Positions 48,894 to 57,618 of a stretch of 64,000 bases of DNA are shown in pieces. The position numbers and the translations under genes were made by a program. The DNA is from Rhizobium sp. J15 (GTDB lineage: Bacteria > Pseudomonadota > Alphaproteobacteria > Rhizobiales > Rhizobiaceae). Each line of letters starts with the position of its first letter. Positions within the stretch are counted from its first letter, which is position 1. The DNA is taken from positions 62,001 to 126,000 of the forward strand of contig NZ_NWSX01000003.1 of NCBI RefSeq assembly GCF_002531825.1, in the 5' to 3' direction. A model generated the notes under the pieces. It was given only the letters and a program-made list of their open reading frames with translations. It was not told the origin of the DNA and made no database searches.

Positions 48894-50903
48894 ATGACCG
48901 ACGCTAGATTGGACCCGAAATCGGTCGACGGCACCAGGCCGCACGGTGCCGAAAAGCCGCCGCACCAAGAAAAGGCATCGACTGTCGAAGTCGCGCCGCC
49001 GCCAGATGTCATCGAAGATGATCCAAAGCTGACGCCCGAGGACGCCGAGAAGGCGCGGAAGAAATATTTGCTGAAGCGCTTCTGGATCAGCGCACGCGGT
49101 TACTGGAGTCGCCGCGGTGATGGCTTCGCCTGGCCGTGCTGCATCGGACTGCTGCTCCTAATCGTCATGAATGTCGGTTTCCAGTACGGCATCAATCGCT
49201 GGAACCGCGGGATTTTCGATGCCATAGAGCGGCACGATGCCGGCACCGTCTATTATCTGAGCGCCGTTTTTCCGCCGCTCGTGCTCGGAAGCGTCGCCCT
49301 TGTCACCTCGCAAGTCTACCTTCGCATGATGATCCAGCGCCGCTGGCGGTCCTGGCTCGCGACGGCGCTCATCGCGCGCTGGCTCGCAAATGGCCGCTAT
49401 TATCAGTTGAACCTCATCGGCGGCGATCATAAGAACCCTGAGGCGCGTATCTCGGAGGATCTCAGGATCGCCACCGAGGCCCCGGTCGATTTCCTCGCCG
49501 GCGTTACCTCCGCATTCCTGTCGGCCTCGACCTTTATCGTGGTGCTGTGGACGATCGGCGGAGCGCTGACTCTCCCGATCGGCGGGGTCGCCGTTACCAT
49601 TCCCGGCTTTCTCGTCGTCACCGCCGTGCTTTACGCCGTCATTACGTCGACCACCATCGCGATCATCGGCCGGCATTTCGTCCAGGTGTCCGAGGTCAAG
49701 AACCAGCTGGAAGCCGAGTTCCGCTACACGCTGACGCATGTGCGTGAGAATGGTGAGAGCATCGCGCTTCTCGGCGGCGAAGAGGAAGAGCGCAACGATC
49801 TCCACAAGACCTTCGGCAATGTGCTGCGGCAATGGGCGCTGCTTGCGCACCAGTATATGCGCACGACGTTCGTGTCGCATGGGTCGATGCTGATTGCACC
49901 GGTCGTGCCGGTCCTGCTGTGCGCTCCGAAATTCCTCGAGGGCAGCATGTCGCTGGGGGAAGTCATGCAGGCTGCCTCCGCCTTCGCCATCGTTCAGTCT
50001 GCCTTCGGATGGCTGGTCGACAACTATCCCCGCCTTGCCGATTGGAACGCCTGCGCGCGGCGCGTCGCTTCGCTGATGATGTCGCTCGATGGGCTGGAGC
50101 GTGCTGAACAGAGCGATGCTCTGGGGCGGATCAAGCATGGCGAGACGGCAAGCGATGCGATGCTGAGCCTGAATGACCTCTCCGTGTCGCTGGACGATGG
50201 CACCGCCGTGGTCAAAGAAACCCGGGTCGAGATCGAGCCGGGCGAACGGGTGCTTGTCGCCGGCGAATCCGGCTCGGGCAAGAGCACACTGGTGCGCGCC
50301 ATTTCAGGTCTTTGGCCGTGGGGCCATGGCAGCGTCGGTTTCCGCACGGACAGACGGTTGTTCATGCTGCCGCAGCGGCCCTACATTCCCTCCGGCACGC
50401 TTCGCCGCGCCGTCGCCTATCCTCGCGCGGCCGACGGTTGGTCGCCTGATGAGATCAAGGCCGCCCTCAGCAAGGTGGGGCTCGATTACCTGAACGAGAA
50501 AATCGAGGAAGAAGCGCCGTGGGATCAGACCTTGTCGGGCGGCGAAAAGCAGCGGCTCGCCTTCGCGCGTCTCCTCCTGCACAATCCCGATATCATCGTG
50601 CTCGATGAAGCAACCTCTGCTCTCGACGAGAAGAGCCAGGACAAGATGATGGAAATGGTGATCCGGGAATTGCCGAAGGTCACCATCATCAGCGTGGCGC
50701 ACCGTGCCGAACTCGAGGCCTTTCATAGCCGCAAGATCACCTTGGAGCGGCGCGAAGGCGGCGCAAAGCTGGTCAGCGATATCGATCTTGTGCCGCGTCA
50801 GAGAAAACGCAACGTGCTTATGCGCCTTCTGGAGGATCGGCGGCCCCAGCCGAAGGGCAGCCTGACCTCTGGGAAAGCCACATTGCCGCAGAATAAAAAC
50901 TGA
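48894..50903 (+). CDS. BacA/SbmA-like ABC transporter with fused ATPase (ExsE/YddA/BclA type)
   Basis: A 669-residue fusion of an SbmA_BacA-like membrane domain with an ABC ATPase. The first 75 residues are hydrophilic and Pro/Asp/Lys-rich. The membrane domain (about 75-390) has FQYGINRWNRGIFDAIERHD and RWRSWLATALIARWLANGRYY followed by QL, the motifs of the SbmA/BacA group. The ATPase has Walker A GESGSGKSTLVRAISGLWPW, LSGGEKQRLAFARLLL and IIVLDEATSALDE. This architecture is that of rhizobial ExsE, E. coli YddA and Bradyrhizobium BclA, the last of which imports antimicrobial peptides and supports nodulation. Very-long-chain fatty-acid or peptide transport is possible. Confidence 0.88.
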   Translation: MTDARLDPKSVDGTRPHGAEKPPHQEKASTVEVAPPPDVIEDDPKLTPEDAEKARKKYLLKRFWISARGYWSRRGDGFAWPCCIGLLLLIVMNVGFQYGINRWNRGIFDAIERHDAGTVYYLSAVFPPLVLGSVALVTSQVYLRMMIQRRWRSWLATALIARWLANGRYYQLNLIGGDHKNPEARISEDLRIATEAPVDFLAGVTSAFLSASTFIVVLWTIGGALTLPIGGVAVTIPGFLVVTAVLYAVITSTTIAIIGRHFVQVSEVKNQLEAEFRYTLTHVRENGESIALLGGEEEERNDLHKTFGNVLRQWALLAHQYMRTTFVSHGSMLIAPVVPVLLCAPKFLEGSMSLGEVMQAASAFAIVQSAFGWLVDNYPRLADWNACARRVASLMMSLDGLERAEQSDALGRIKHGETASDAMLSLNDLSVSLDDGTAVVKETRVEIEPGERVLVAGESGSGKSTLVRAISGLWPWGHGSVGFRTDRRLFMLPQRPYIPSGTLRRAVAYPRAADGWSPDEIKAALSKVGLDYLNEKIEEEAPWDQTLSGGEKQRLAFARLLLHNPDIIVLDEATSALDEKSQDKMMEMVIRELPKVTIISVAHRAELEAFHSRKITLERREGGAKLVSDIDLVPRQRKRNVLMRLLEDRRPQPKGSLTSGKATLPQNKN

Positions 50904-50960
50904 AATCCGCCTGGCCTCGGCGGAAGAGAAACTGGCAAGCCTGCCGACGCAACTCAGAAA

Positions 50961-50989
50961 AAAGCCGGATGCTGGGTGCATCCGGCTTT
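50961..50989 (-). terminator. Terminator of the tiny-membrane-protein operon
   Basis: 12-bp perfect stem (50961-50972 / 50978-50989), 5-nt loop, running leftwards into T6 at 50961-50956. It lies 53 bp after the stop of the 44-aa gene. Confidence 0.9.
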
Positions 50990-51041
50990 GAATGGCCCCG
51001 GCGGCGGAAGGGTGCCGCGCGAGGTGGGGAAGAGAGGTTGG

Positions 51042-51176
51042 TCAGAATGCGCTATGTTTCTCGTTCAGCGCCTTTACTTCTTCACCTTCGCGCCTGAGCG
51101 CGGAGATCGTCGAGGCCACGGACACTATGAACATGACGCTGATGAGGGCTGTGAACACTGTCAAGATCGTGAACAT
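51042..51176 (-). CDS. Tiny single-pass membrane protein (44 aa)
   Basis: A 44-codon gene starting at ATG 51176 behind AGGAAAGGA. The product begins with about 23 hydrophobic residues (FTILTVFTALISVMFIVSVA) followed by a charged cytoplasmic-type tail (ALRREGEEVKALNEKHSAF). It is too short for most gene finders. It lies 36 bp downstream of another small membrane gene, and a strong terminator follows, so the two form an operon behind a GGAAC-N16-CGTT promoter. I do not recognise a family. Confidence 0.72.
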   Translation of the reverse strand: MFTILTVFTALISVMFIVSVASTISALRREGEEVKALNEKHSAF

Positions 51177-51212
51177 AGGCATTCCTTTCCTGGGGAGTTG
51201 CGTTCTCGCCCC

Positions 51213-51368
51213 TCAGTACTGGCCCACCACGGCCGTACGGGCCGAAGCATAGGGGCCATAAACCTTGGACGTATCGACCTTCTGATCATAGAGCGCGACG
51301 GTTGCGGTGAGCATGCCCGTGATCATTGCCATCCAGAGCACGTTAATCATCGTAATCTTGCCGGGCAT
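51213..51368 (-). CDS. Small single-pass membrane protein (51 aa)
   Basis: The ATG at 51368 is preceded by AGGAAGGA with good spacing; an ATG ten codons upstream lacks a ribosome site. The product has a hydrophobic segment at about residues 7-28 (MINVLWMAMITGMLTATVAL) and a short polar C-terminus with several Tyr (YDQKVDTSKVYGPYASAR). First gene of a two-gene operon of tiny membrane proteins. No family recognised; membrane stress adaptation is an inference from the promoter type. Confidence 0.72.
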   Translation of the reverse strand: MPGKITMINVLWMAMITGMLTATVALYDQKVDTSKVYGPYASARTAVVGQY

Positions 51369-51416
51369 CTTCGGTCCTTCCTGGCGCGCTTGTCGCATCT
51401 ATGTATCGGTTGAATG

Positions 51417-51441
51417 AACGCATCCGTCTAAAATTGGTTCC
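51417..51441 (-). promoter_or_regulatory. EcfG-type general-stress promoter
   Basis: On the minus strand GGAAC (51441-51437), 16-bp spacer, CGTT (51420-51417): an exact match to the alphaproteobacterial EcfG consensus, about 50 bp upstream of the 51-aa gene. Confidence 0.78.
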
Positions 51442-51461
51442 GCCGGATGTTGAGGGGGGAT

Positions 51462-51791
51462 TTACCAAGCTCGATCTGAAGCGACTTTGAATGTCTCGTT
51501 CATCTGGCGTTCAGATTCGAAGCGCGGTTTCTGGCGCAGCCGGCCCTGTGTGGCGCGCATGATCGCAGCGTGTTCGGCAAGCTCAGGCCGCACCCAGTTC
51601 ATCTCGTAGCGCTCGGCGAAATAGCTGTAAGCCATCTCGGCGGCGAGGGAGAAAACAACGGCAAGTGCAATGAGCACGATCAGCATGAACCTGGTCTTTC
51701 CGGGAGCGCCGGATGCCGGAATGGCATCGGCCGACTTGATGATCCGAGTTAAGCAGGTTGCGTCTGAAACTGCCTTGAACGGCACATTCAT
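51462..51791 (-). CDS. Hypothetical single-pass membrane protein (109 aa)
   Basis: One membrane segment at about residues 36-55 (MLIVLIALAVVFSLAAEMAY) with a polar N-terminus and a C-terminal region rich in charged and aromatic residues (SYFAERYEMNWVRPELAEHA). The start at 51791 has no clear ribosome site. No family recognised. It lies upstream of the tiny-membrane-protein genes in the same direction, but an EcfG-type promoter separates them. Confidence 0.55.
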   Translation of the reverse strand: MNVPFKAVSDATCLTRIIKSADAIPASGAPGKTRFMLIVLIALAVVFSLAAEMAYSYFAERYEMNWVRPELAEHAAIMRATQGRLRQKPRFESERQMNETFKVASDRAW

Positions 51792-51896
51792 CCATCGTTC
51801 AGCCGCCGGGAGCGGCCGGCGAAATCACTTGCGGCCAAATGACTTGCGGCAAGGCGGCATCCATGACAAAAGGCGTCAAACCAACGGCTAGGTCAG

Positions 51897-52391
51897 ATGA
51901 CGACAGCTTTTTATCCGGGGTCCTTCGACCCGATCACCAACGGACATGTGGATGTTCTGGTTCAGGCGCTGAATGTCGCCGAGAAGGTCATCGTTGCGAT
52001 CGGCATTCATCCCGGCAAGGCGCCGCTCTTCTCCTTCGAGGAGAGAGCCGAGCTGATCCGCCATTCGCTGGCCGAGGCGCTGCCAGGCAAGACCGGGGAC
52101 ATATTAGTCGTCGCCTTCGACAATCTGGTCGTCGATGCCGCCCGCGCCCACGGCGCCTCGCTTCTGATCCGCGGCCTTCGCGACGGCACCGACCTCGATT
52201 ATGAAATGCAGATGGCCGGCATGAACAGGACGATGGCGCCGGATATACAGACCATCTTTTTGCCCGCCGGAACGGCGTCGCGGCCCATTACCGCCACATT
52301 GGTCCGCCAGATCGCCGCCATGGGCGGCGATGTCAGTGCCTTCGTGCCGGCCGCCGTCTTGCAAGCCCTCACATCCAAGCGCCAAAACTAG
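51897..52391 (+). CDS. coaD: Phosphopantetheine adenylyltransferase
   Basis: A 164-residue enzyme (E. coli 159) for the penultimate step of coenzyme A synthesis: 4'-phosphopantetheine plus ATP gives dephospho-CoA. The nucleotidyltransferase motif (T/H)xGH appears as [16 protein letters not shown] (residues 6-21), and [20 protein letters not shown] and the ISSTxVR-equivalent [12 protein letters not shown] follow. First gene of a rightward cluster with two cyclophilins, queA and tgt. Confidence 0.96.
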   Translation: MTTAFYPGSFDPITNGHVDVLVQALNVAEKVIVAIGIHPGKAPLFSFEERAELIRHSLAEALPGKTGDILVVAFDNLVVDAARAHGASLLIRGLRDGTDLDYEMQMAGMNRTMAPDIQTIFLPAGTASRPITATLVRQIAAMGGDVSAFVPAAVLQALTSKRQN

Positions 52392-52417
52392 GCGGAAATC
52401 GCCGCAACGGAGCTCAT

Positions 52418-52990
52418 ATGAAACTCTTTTATCTCGCATTTGCCGGCGTGCTGTATCTCGCCTCCTTCGCGGGGGATGCCTTCGCCCAATCGGCCGACCA
52501 CTACCTCACCATCCAGCTGAAGAACGGCCCGGTCGTCATCCAGCTCATGCCTGATGTGGCGCCGAAGCATGTCGCCCAGATCGAGGCGCTGGCAAAGAAG
52601 GGCGAATATGACAACGTCGCCTTCCACCGTGTCATCGAAGGCTTCATGGCCCAGACCGGCGACGTCAAATACGGCAATATGGAAAAGGGCTTCGATGCCA
52701 GCCTCGCCGGCACCGGCTCTTCCGATCTGCCCGACATTCCGGCTGAATTCTCCAAGACGCCGTTCGTGCGCGGCACGGTCGGTATGGCCCGCTCGCAGGA
52801 TCCGAATTCCGCCAATTCGCAGTTCTTCATCATGTTCGCCGACGGTTCCTTCCTCAACGGCCAGTATACCGTGGTCGGCAAGGTCGTTTCCGGCATGGAG
52901 AATGTCGACAAGATCAAGCGCGGCGAAGGCCAGAACGGCGAAGTCAAGAATCCCGACCGGATGATCAAGGTCACCCTGGGCAAGAAGTAA
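52418..52990 (+). CDS. Periplasmic cyclophilin-type peptidyl-prolyl isomerase
   Basis: A 190-residue cyclophilin with a signal peptide (LAFAGVLYLASFAGDAFA, cleaved before QSAD), so it folds proteins in the periplasm. The active-site region reads VAFHRVIEGFMAQTGD, with FARSQDPNSANSQFFIMFAD-like MARSQDPNSANSQFFIMF and VVGKVVSGMENVDKI. It is 26 bp after coaD and 28 bp before a second, cytoplasmic cyclophilin, with which it shares a clear duplication origin. Confidence 0.93.
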   Translation: MKLFYLAFAGVLYLASFAGDAFAQSADHYLTIQLKNGPVVIQLMPDVAPKHVAQIEALAKKGEYDNVAFHRVIEGFMAQTGDVKYGNMEKGFDASLAGTGSSDLPDIPAEFSKTPFVRGTVGMARSQDPNSANSQFFIMFADGSFLNGQYTVVGKVVSGMENVDKIKRGEGQNGEVKNPDRMIKVTLGKK

Positions 52991-53018
52991 ATCACGAGAG
53001 AAACAAGAGGAGAAGACA

Positions 53019-53528
53019 ATGGCCGAGATCAAGGATCCCGAAAACACCATCATTCTGGAAACCACCAAGGGCAAGGTTGTCATTCAGCTTCTGCCGCAGG
53101 TCGCCCCGGAGCATGTCGCCCGCATCAAGGAACTCGCCCGCGAGAAGGCCTATGACGGCGTCGTCTTCCACCGGGTCATCCAGGATTTCATGGCCCAGAC
53201 GGGGGATGTCGAATTCGGCAAGAAGGGCTCGGAAACCTTCAATCCCGGCCGTGCCGGTATGGGCGGCTCTTCCAGGCCGGACCTGAAGGCCGAATTCTCC
53301 GCCACCCCGCATGTGCGCGGCACCTGCTCGATGGCGCGTTCGCAGAACCCGAACTCGGCCAACTCTCAGTTCTTCATCTGCTTCACCGATGCTCCCTGGC
53401 TGAACAAGCAGTATTCCGTCTGGGGCCAGGTCATCGAAGGCATGGACAACGTCGACAAGATCAAGCGCGGCGAGCCGGTTTCCGATCCGGACTCGATCGT
53501 CTCGCTGCGGGTTGCCGCCGACGTCTGA
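53019..53528 (+). CDS. Cytoplasmic cyclophilin-type peptidyl-prolyl isomerase
   Basis: A 169-residue PpiB-like cyclophilin without signal peptide. VVFHRVIQDFMAQTGDVEFG and MARSQNPNSANSQFFICFTD carry the catalytic Arg, Phe, Met and Gln residues. It parallels the exported paralogue just upstream. AAGAGGAGAAG precedes the ATG. A hairpin terminator separates it from queA. Confidence 0.93.
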   Translation: MAEIKDPENTIILETTKGKVVIQLLPQVAPEHVARIKELAREKAYDGVVFHRVIQDFMAQTGDVEFGKKGSETFNPGRAGMGGSSRPDLKAEFSATPHVRGTCSMARSQNPNSANSQFFICFTDAPWLNKQYSVWGQVIEGMDNVDKIKRGEPVSDPDSIVSLRVAADV

Positions 53529-53542
53529 TTGTGATTTCTGCT

Positions 53543-53584
53543 GAAACCCGCCCTTGCGCGAGAGCGCGGGGCGGGTTTCGCTTT
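53543..53584 (+). terminator. Terminator between the second cyclophilin gene and queA
   Basis: 11-bp perfect stem (53543-53553 / 53569-53579) with a GC-rich loop, followed by a weak TTTG tail. The weak tail may allow some read-through into queA. Confidence 0.65.
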
Positions 53585-53600
53585 GCCTGAAAGTGCCACT

Positions 53601-54686
53601 ATGCGCGTAGACCTTTTCGATTTCGACCTGCCCGATGAACGCATCGCGCTGCGGCCCGCCGAGCCGCGTGACAGCGCACGCCTTCTGGTCGTCGATCCCA
53701 ATGCGGCGGAGAGCCTTTCGGATCATCGCGTCGGCGATCTGCCGTCGTTCCTGCGGGCCGGCGATGCGCTCGTATTCAACGACACCAAGGTCATTCCGGC
53801 CCAGCTCGAAGGCATCCGCTACCGCGAGGGCGCCGGCGGCCAGCAGGTTTCCGCGACGCTGCACATGCGCATCGGCGCGAGCCGCTGGAAAGCCTTCGCC
53901 AAGCCCGGAAAACGCATCAAGGAAGGTGATCGCATCTCCTTCGGTCATTCCGGCGAAAGCTGCTTTCTCGGCTCGCTTGACGCCACCGTCGAGGAAAAGG
54001 GTGAGGCCGGCGAAGTCACGCTCGCCTTTGATCTTTCCGGCCCGGCTCTGGACGAGGCGATCGCCGCCGTCGGCCACATTCCGCTGCCGCCTTACATCGC
54101 CGCCAAGCGGCCGGAGGATGAGCGCGACCGTGCCGACTACCAGACCATCTATGCCCGCGAGGAGGGCGCTGTCGCCGCTCCAACCGCCGGCCTGCATTTC
54201 ACGCCTGATTTGTTCGAGGTGCTCGACAAGGCCGGCATCGAGCGCCATTTCGTCACGCTCCACGTCGGCGCCGGCACGTTCCTGCCTGTGAAGGCCGATG
54301 ATACCGCCGATCACAAGATGCACCTCGAAAGCGGCTATGTCAGCGCTGAGGTCGCTGCGAGGCTGAATGCCGTGCGGGAGAGGGGCGGGCGCATCATCTG
54401 CGTCGGCACGACCTCGCTGCGACTGATCGAGAGCGCTGCGGAAGAGACGGGAAGGATCAAGCCCTGGGCGGGCGCGACCGGCATCTTCATCACGCCGGGC
54501 TACCGCTTCAAGGCGGTCGATATCCTGATGACCAATTTCCATCTGCCGCGTTCGACGCTGTTCATGCTGGTCTCGGCCTTTTCAGGTTTCGAGACCATGC
54601 ACGCGGCCTACGAACATGCCATTTCGACAGGCTACCGCTTCTATTCCTACGGCGACGCCAGCCTTCTTTTCCGGAAAGACCAATGA
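53601..54686 (+). CDS. queA: S-adenosylmethionine:tRNA ribosyltransferase-isomerase
   Basis: A 361-residue enzyme (E. coli 356) that transfers and isomerises the ribosyl group of SAM to preQ1-tRNA, giving epoxyqueuosine. [20 protein letters not shown] begins the protein; [35 protein letters not shown] and [10 protein letters not shown] are conserved. ATG 53601 was used rather than a TTG six codons upstream. It overlaps tgt by 4 bp, so the two queuosine steps are coupled. Confidence 0.96.
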   Translation: MRVDLFDFDLPDERIALRPAEPRDSARLLVVDPNAAESLSDHRVGDLPSFLRAGDALVFNDTKVIPAQLEGIRYREGAGGQQVSATLHMRIGASRWKAFAKPGKRIKEGDRISFGHSGESCFLGSLDATVEEKGEAGEVTLAFDLSGPALDEAIAAVGHIPLPPYIAAKRPEDERDRADYQTIYAREEGAVAAPTAGLHFTPDLFEVLDKAGIERHFVTLHVGAGTFLPVKADDTADHKMHLESGYVSAEVAARLNAVRERGGRIICVGTTSLRLIESAAEETGRIKPWAGATGIFITPGYRFKAVDILMTNFHLPRSTLFMLVSAFSGFETMHAAYEHAISTGYRFYSYGDASLLFRKDQ

Positions 54687-55813
54687 CCGAGAGCTTCCAG
54701 TTCACCCTCAAGAAGACTGACGCCGGCGCGCGCCTCGGCGAAATCTCCATGCCGCGCGGCAATATCCGCACGCCGGCCTTCATGCCGGTTGGCACCGTCG
54801 GCACTGTTAAGGCCATGTATCTCGACCAGGTACGCGAGACCGGCGCCGACATCATCCTCGGCAACACCTATCACCTGATGCTGCGCCCGACGGCCGAGCG
54901 TGTCGCCCGTCTCGGCGGCCTGCACAAGCTGATCCGCTGGGAGCACCCGATCCTGACGGACTCGGGCGGTTTCCAGGTCATGTCGCTGTCTGGTCTGCGC
55001 AAGCTCGATGAGCAGGGCGTTACCTTCAAGTCGCATGTCGACGGCAGCCTGCATCATATGTCGCCGGAGCGCTCTATAGAAATCCAGGGGCTGCTCGGTT
55101 CCGATATCCAGATGCAGCTCGACGAATGTGTGGCGCTGCCGGCCGAGCCGAAGGAGATCGAGCGCGCCATGGAAATGTCGTTGCGCTGGGCTGAGCGCTG
55201 CCGGGTCGCCTTCGGCGAGCAGCCCGGCAAAGCGATGTTCGGCATCGTCCAGGGCGGCGATATCCCGGCGCTGCGCATCCGGTCGGCTGAGGAGCTCACC
55301 AAGCTCGATCTGAAGGGCTATGCCGTCGGCGGTCTTGCGGTTGGCGAGCCGCAGGATGTGATGCTGAACATGCTGAAAGAGACACTTCCCGTCCTGCCCT
55401 TGGAAAAGCCGCGTTACCTCATGGGCGTCGGCACGCCAGACGATATCCTGAAATCGGTCGCCCGTGGCATCGACATGTTCGACTGCGTCATGCCCACCCG
55501 TTCCGGCCGCCATGGCCTGGCCTTCACCCGCCGCGGCAAGGTCAATATCCGCAATGCCCGCCATGCCGAGGACATGCGCCCGCTCGATGAACAGTCGAAC
55601 TGCCCAGCGTCGCGCGATTATTCACGCGCCTATCTGCACCATCTCGTCCGCTCCAACGAGGCGCTCGGCGGCATGCTGCTCTCCTGGAACAATCTCGCCT
55701 ATTACCAGGAACTGATGCAGGGCATCCGCAAGGCGATCGCCGAGGGCCGCTTCGCCGATTTCATGGCGGAGACGCAGGAGGAGTGGGCGAGGGGCGATCT
55801 GGAACCCGTGTAA
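54683..55813 (+). CDS. tgt: tRNA-guanine transglycosylase with altered zinc site
   Basis: A 376-residue enzyme (E. coli 375) that exchanges guanine-34 for preQ1 in tRNAs with GUN anticodons. The catalytic aspartates are in [14 protein letters not shown] (near residue 93) and [12 protein letters not shown] (near residue 268). The usual zinc motif CxCxxC...H is not intact: the aligned stretch [17 protein letters not shown] keeps only Cys307 (Ser305, Ser310), and the histidine of the following helix is Asn336 (SWNNLAYY). Whether this lineage binds zinc in another way is unknown. The rest of the fold looks normal. Confidence 0.94.
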   Translation: MTESFQFTLKKTDAGARLGEISMPRGNIRTPAFMPVGTVGTVKAMYLDQVRETGADIILGNTYHLMLRPTAERVARLGGLHKLIRWEHPILTDSGGFQVMSLSGLRKLDEQGVTFKSHVDGSLHHMSPERSIEIQGLLGSDIQMQLDECVALPAEPKEIERAMEMSLRWAERCRVAFGEQPGKAMFGIVQGGDIPALRIRSAEELTKLDLKGYAVGGLAVGEPQDVMLNMLKETLPVLPLEKPRYLMGVGTPDDILKSVARGIDMFDCVMPTRSGRHGLAFTRRGKVNIRNARHAEDMRPLDEQSNCPASRDYSRAYLHHLVRSNEALGGMLLSWNNLAYYQELMQGIRKAIAEGRFADFMAETQEEWARGDLEPV

Positions 55814-55830
55814 TCCCGAGTGGGCGCTGC

Positions 55831-56259
55831 CTAGATGCCCTTGCTGTCGGCATCCGGCATGATCTGCACACCGTTGATCCGGTAGCTGCCGTCTGGCTGC
55901 CGGGTGATCTGGTAGATCGCCGTCCAATCCTTGCCGTCGCGGCCGGAGATCAGCACCTCATGATAGATCAGCGCGCCGTTGTCGATCGAGCGGCTGCGCC
56001 CGAAGGCGTAGTTGCCGGGATGGTAGACGGGCTCGTAGCTCTTTTTCACCATCGCGAAGAACAGGTTTTTGTCGGGGTACATCGCCTTGATGCCGGGGGC
56101 GGCGAAGGAATAGGCGGTCTCGGCGTCGTCCTGAAGGAAGGCTTTGATCTGCTCCTCGATCATCGTCCGCGTCGTGTCGATCGGGTCTTCGGCGCGAGCC
56201 GAGAGAGGAGAAAGGGCGGACGCGGCACACAGAATGAGAACTGCGAAGAAAGCGCGCAT
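55831..56259 (-). CDS. DUF4864 exported protein
   Basis: A 142-residue secreted protein of the DUF4864 family (NTF2-like fold expected). The signal peptide (MRAFFAVLILCAASALSPLS, cleaved near ARA-ED) is preceded by CGGAGATCAACC, which fixes the start at 56259. IEEQIKAFLQDDAETAYSFA and APGIKAMYP are family-typical. Function unknown. It is the third gene in the leftward HxlR-KAS operon, 80 bp after the synthase gene. Confidence 0.85.
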   Translation of the reverse strand: MRAFFAVLILCAASALSPLSARAEDPIDTTRTMIEEQIKAFLQDDAETAYSFAAPGIKAMYPDKNLFFAMVKKSYEPVYHPGNYAFGRSRSIDNGALIYHEVLISGRDGKDWTAIYQITRQPDGSYRINGVQIMPDADSKGI

Positions 56260-56339
56260 GGTTGATCTCCGGCTCCATCGGGGAGTGAGCCCCGATGGAG
56301 TGGAAGTGTAGGCCAATTTCAGCGCAAGAAAAGCGGACT

Positions 56340-57605
56340 TTACGACCAACGCCGGAAGAGGGCGCTGGCATTGACGCCGCCAAAGCCGAAACCGTTGGTG
56401 ATGGCATAGTCCATCGCCAGCGGCCGCGCCGTCTTGCCGACGATATCGATGCCGTGGGCGTCAGGATCAGCTTCATCCAGATTGCGGGTCGGCGGTGCGA
56501 CCTGGTCGCGCAGCGCGAGAATGGTGAAGATTGCCTCCAGCCCGCCGGCAGCGCCGAGCAGATGGCCAGTCGCCGATTTCGTCGCGCTGACGGCGATGCC
56601 GCCATTGCGGCCGAAGACCGTGCCGATCGCCGCGATTTCACCTTTGTCACCGACCGGTGTCGAGGTCGCATGCGCATTGAGATGCTTGACCTCGGAAGCC
56701 GGAATCTTCGCCTGCCGGAGTGCGGCTTCCATCGCGCGCCGCGCGCCGTCGCCGTCCTCGGGGCCTGACGTCATGTGATAGGCATCAGCCGCCGTGCCGT
56801 AACCGACGAGTTCTGCGAGCGGCTTGGCGCCGCGGGCAAGCGCATGCTCCAGCGTTTCGATGACGAGGATGCCGGCGCCTTCGCCCATGACGAAACCGTC
56901 GCGCGCCGTGTCGAAGGGCCGCGAAGCAAGCTCCGGCGTCTCGTTAAAGCCGGTGGAAAGGGCACGCGCCGCCGCAAAGCCGCCGAGGCTTACCTTGTCG
57001 ATGCAGGCTTCGGCGCCACCGCAGATCGCCACATCGGCTTCGCCGGAGCGGATCAGCCGCGCCGCATCGCCGATCGCCTGGACGCTTGCCGCACAGGCCG
57101 TTACCGGCGCGCCGAGCGGCCCCTTGAAGCCGTAGCGGATGCTGACCTGGCCGGCGGCGAGGTTGACGAGGAAGGAGGGCACGGTGAAGGGTGACAGCCG
57201 CCGCACGCCACGGGTTTCACCGATCCGCACCGCCTCGGCGATGGCAGGAAAGCCGCCGACGCCGGAGGCTATGATCGTTGCCGTGCGCTCGCGTTCGCCT
57301 TGGTCGGCCGGCGTCCAGCCGGCCTGCTTCACCGCTTCCTCCGTCGCCGCCATGGCGAACTGGATAAAGCGGTCCATCTTCTTCTGGTCCTTGGGCGGCA
57401 CATACCGGTCCGGGTCGAAGCCGGCCTGCGCATCCTCCGCGATACCAGGGACGACACCGCCGACCTTGGCCGAAAGCTCGCCGACGACATCGTCTGCCAG
57501 CACTCTCAGACCCGAAGCGCCGTCGAGGAGACGTTTCCAGGCGGGCTCGACGCCCGTGCCGAGTGGCGAGATAAGTCCCATGCCGGTGACAACGATCCGA
57601 TCCAT
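56340..57605 (-). CDS. Beta-ketoacyl-ACP synthase II-like enzyme (FabF type)
   Basis: A 421-residue condensing enzyme. The start at 57605 is preceded by AAAGGAAAG. The catalytic Cys lies in VTACAASVQAIGDAARLI, and the two histidines in LNAHATSTPVGDKGE and SATKSATGHLLGAAGG, the Cys-His-His triad of KAS I/II. GGAEACIDKVSLGGFAAARA and NGFGFGGVNAS are also typical of FabF. No acyl carrier protein gene is nearby. Its stop-side neighbour is DUF4864 and the HxlR regulator is 13 bp upstream, so it is probably an accessory, regulated synthase rather than the main FabF. Confidence 0.92.
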   Translation of the reverse strand: MDRIVVTGMGLISPLGTGVEPAWKRLLDGASGLRVLADDVVGELSAKVGGVVPGIAEDAQAGFDPDRYVPPKDQKKMDRFIQFAMAATEEAVKQAGWTPADQGERERTATIIASGVGGFPAIAEAVRIGETRGVRRLSPFTVPSFLVNLAAGQVSIRYGFKGPLGAPVTACAASVQAIGDAARLIRSGEADVAICGGAEACIDKVSLGGFAAARALSTGFNETPELASRPFDTARDGFVMGEGAGILVIETLEHALARGAKPLAELVGYGTAADAYHMTSGPEDGDGARRAMEAALRQAKIPASEVKHLNAHATSTPVGDKGEIAAIGTVFGRNGGIAVSATKSATGHLLGAAGGLEAIFTILALRDQVAPPTRNLDEADPDAHGIDIVGKTARPLAMDYAITNGFGFGGVNASALFRRWS

Positions 57606-57618
57606 TCCACTTTCCTTT

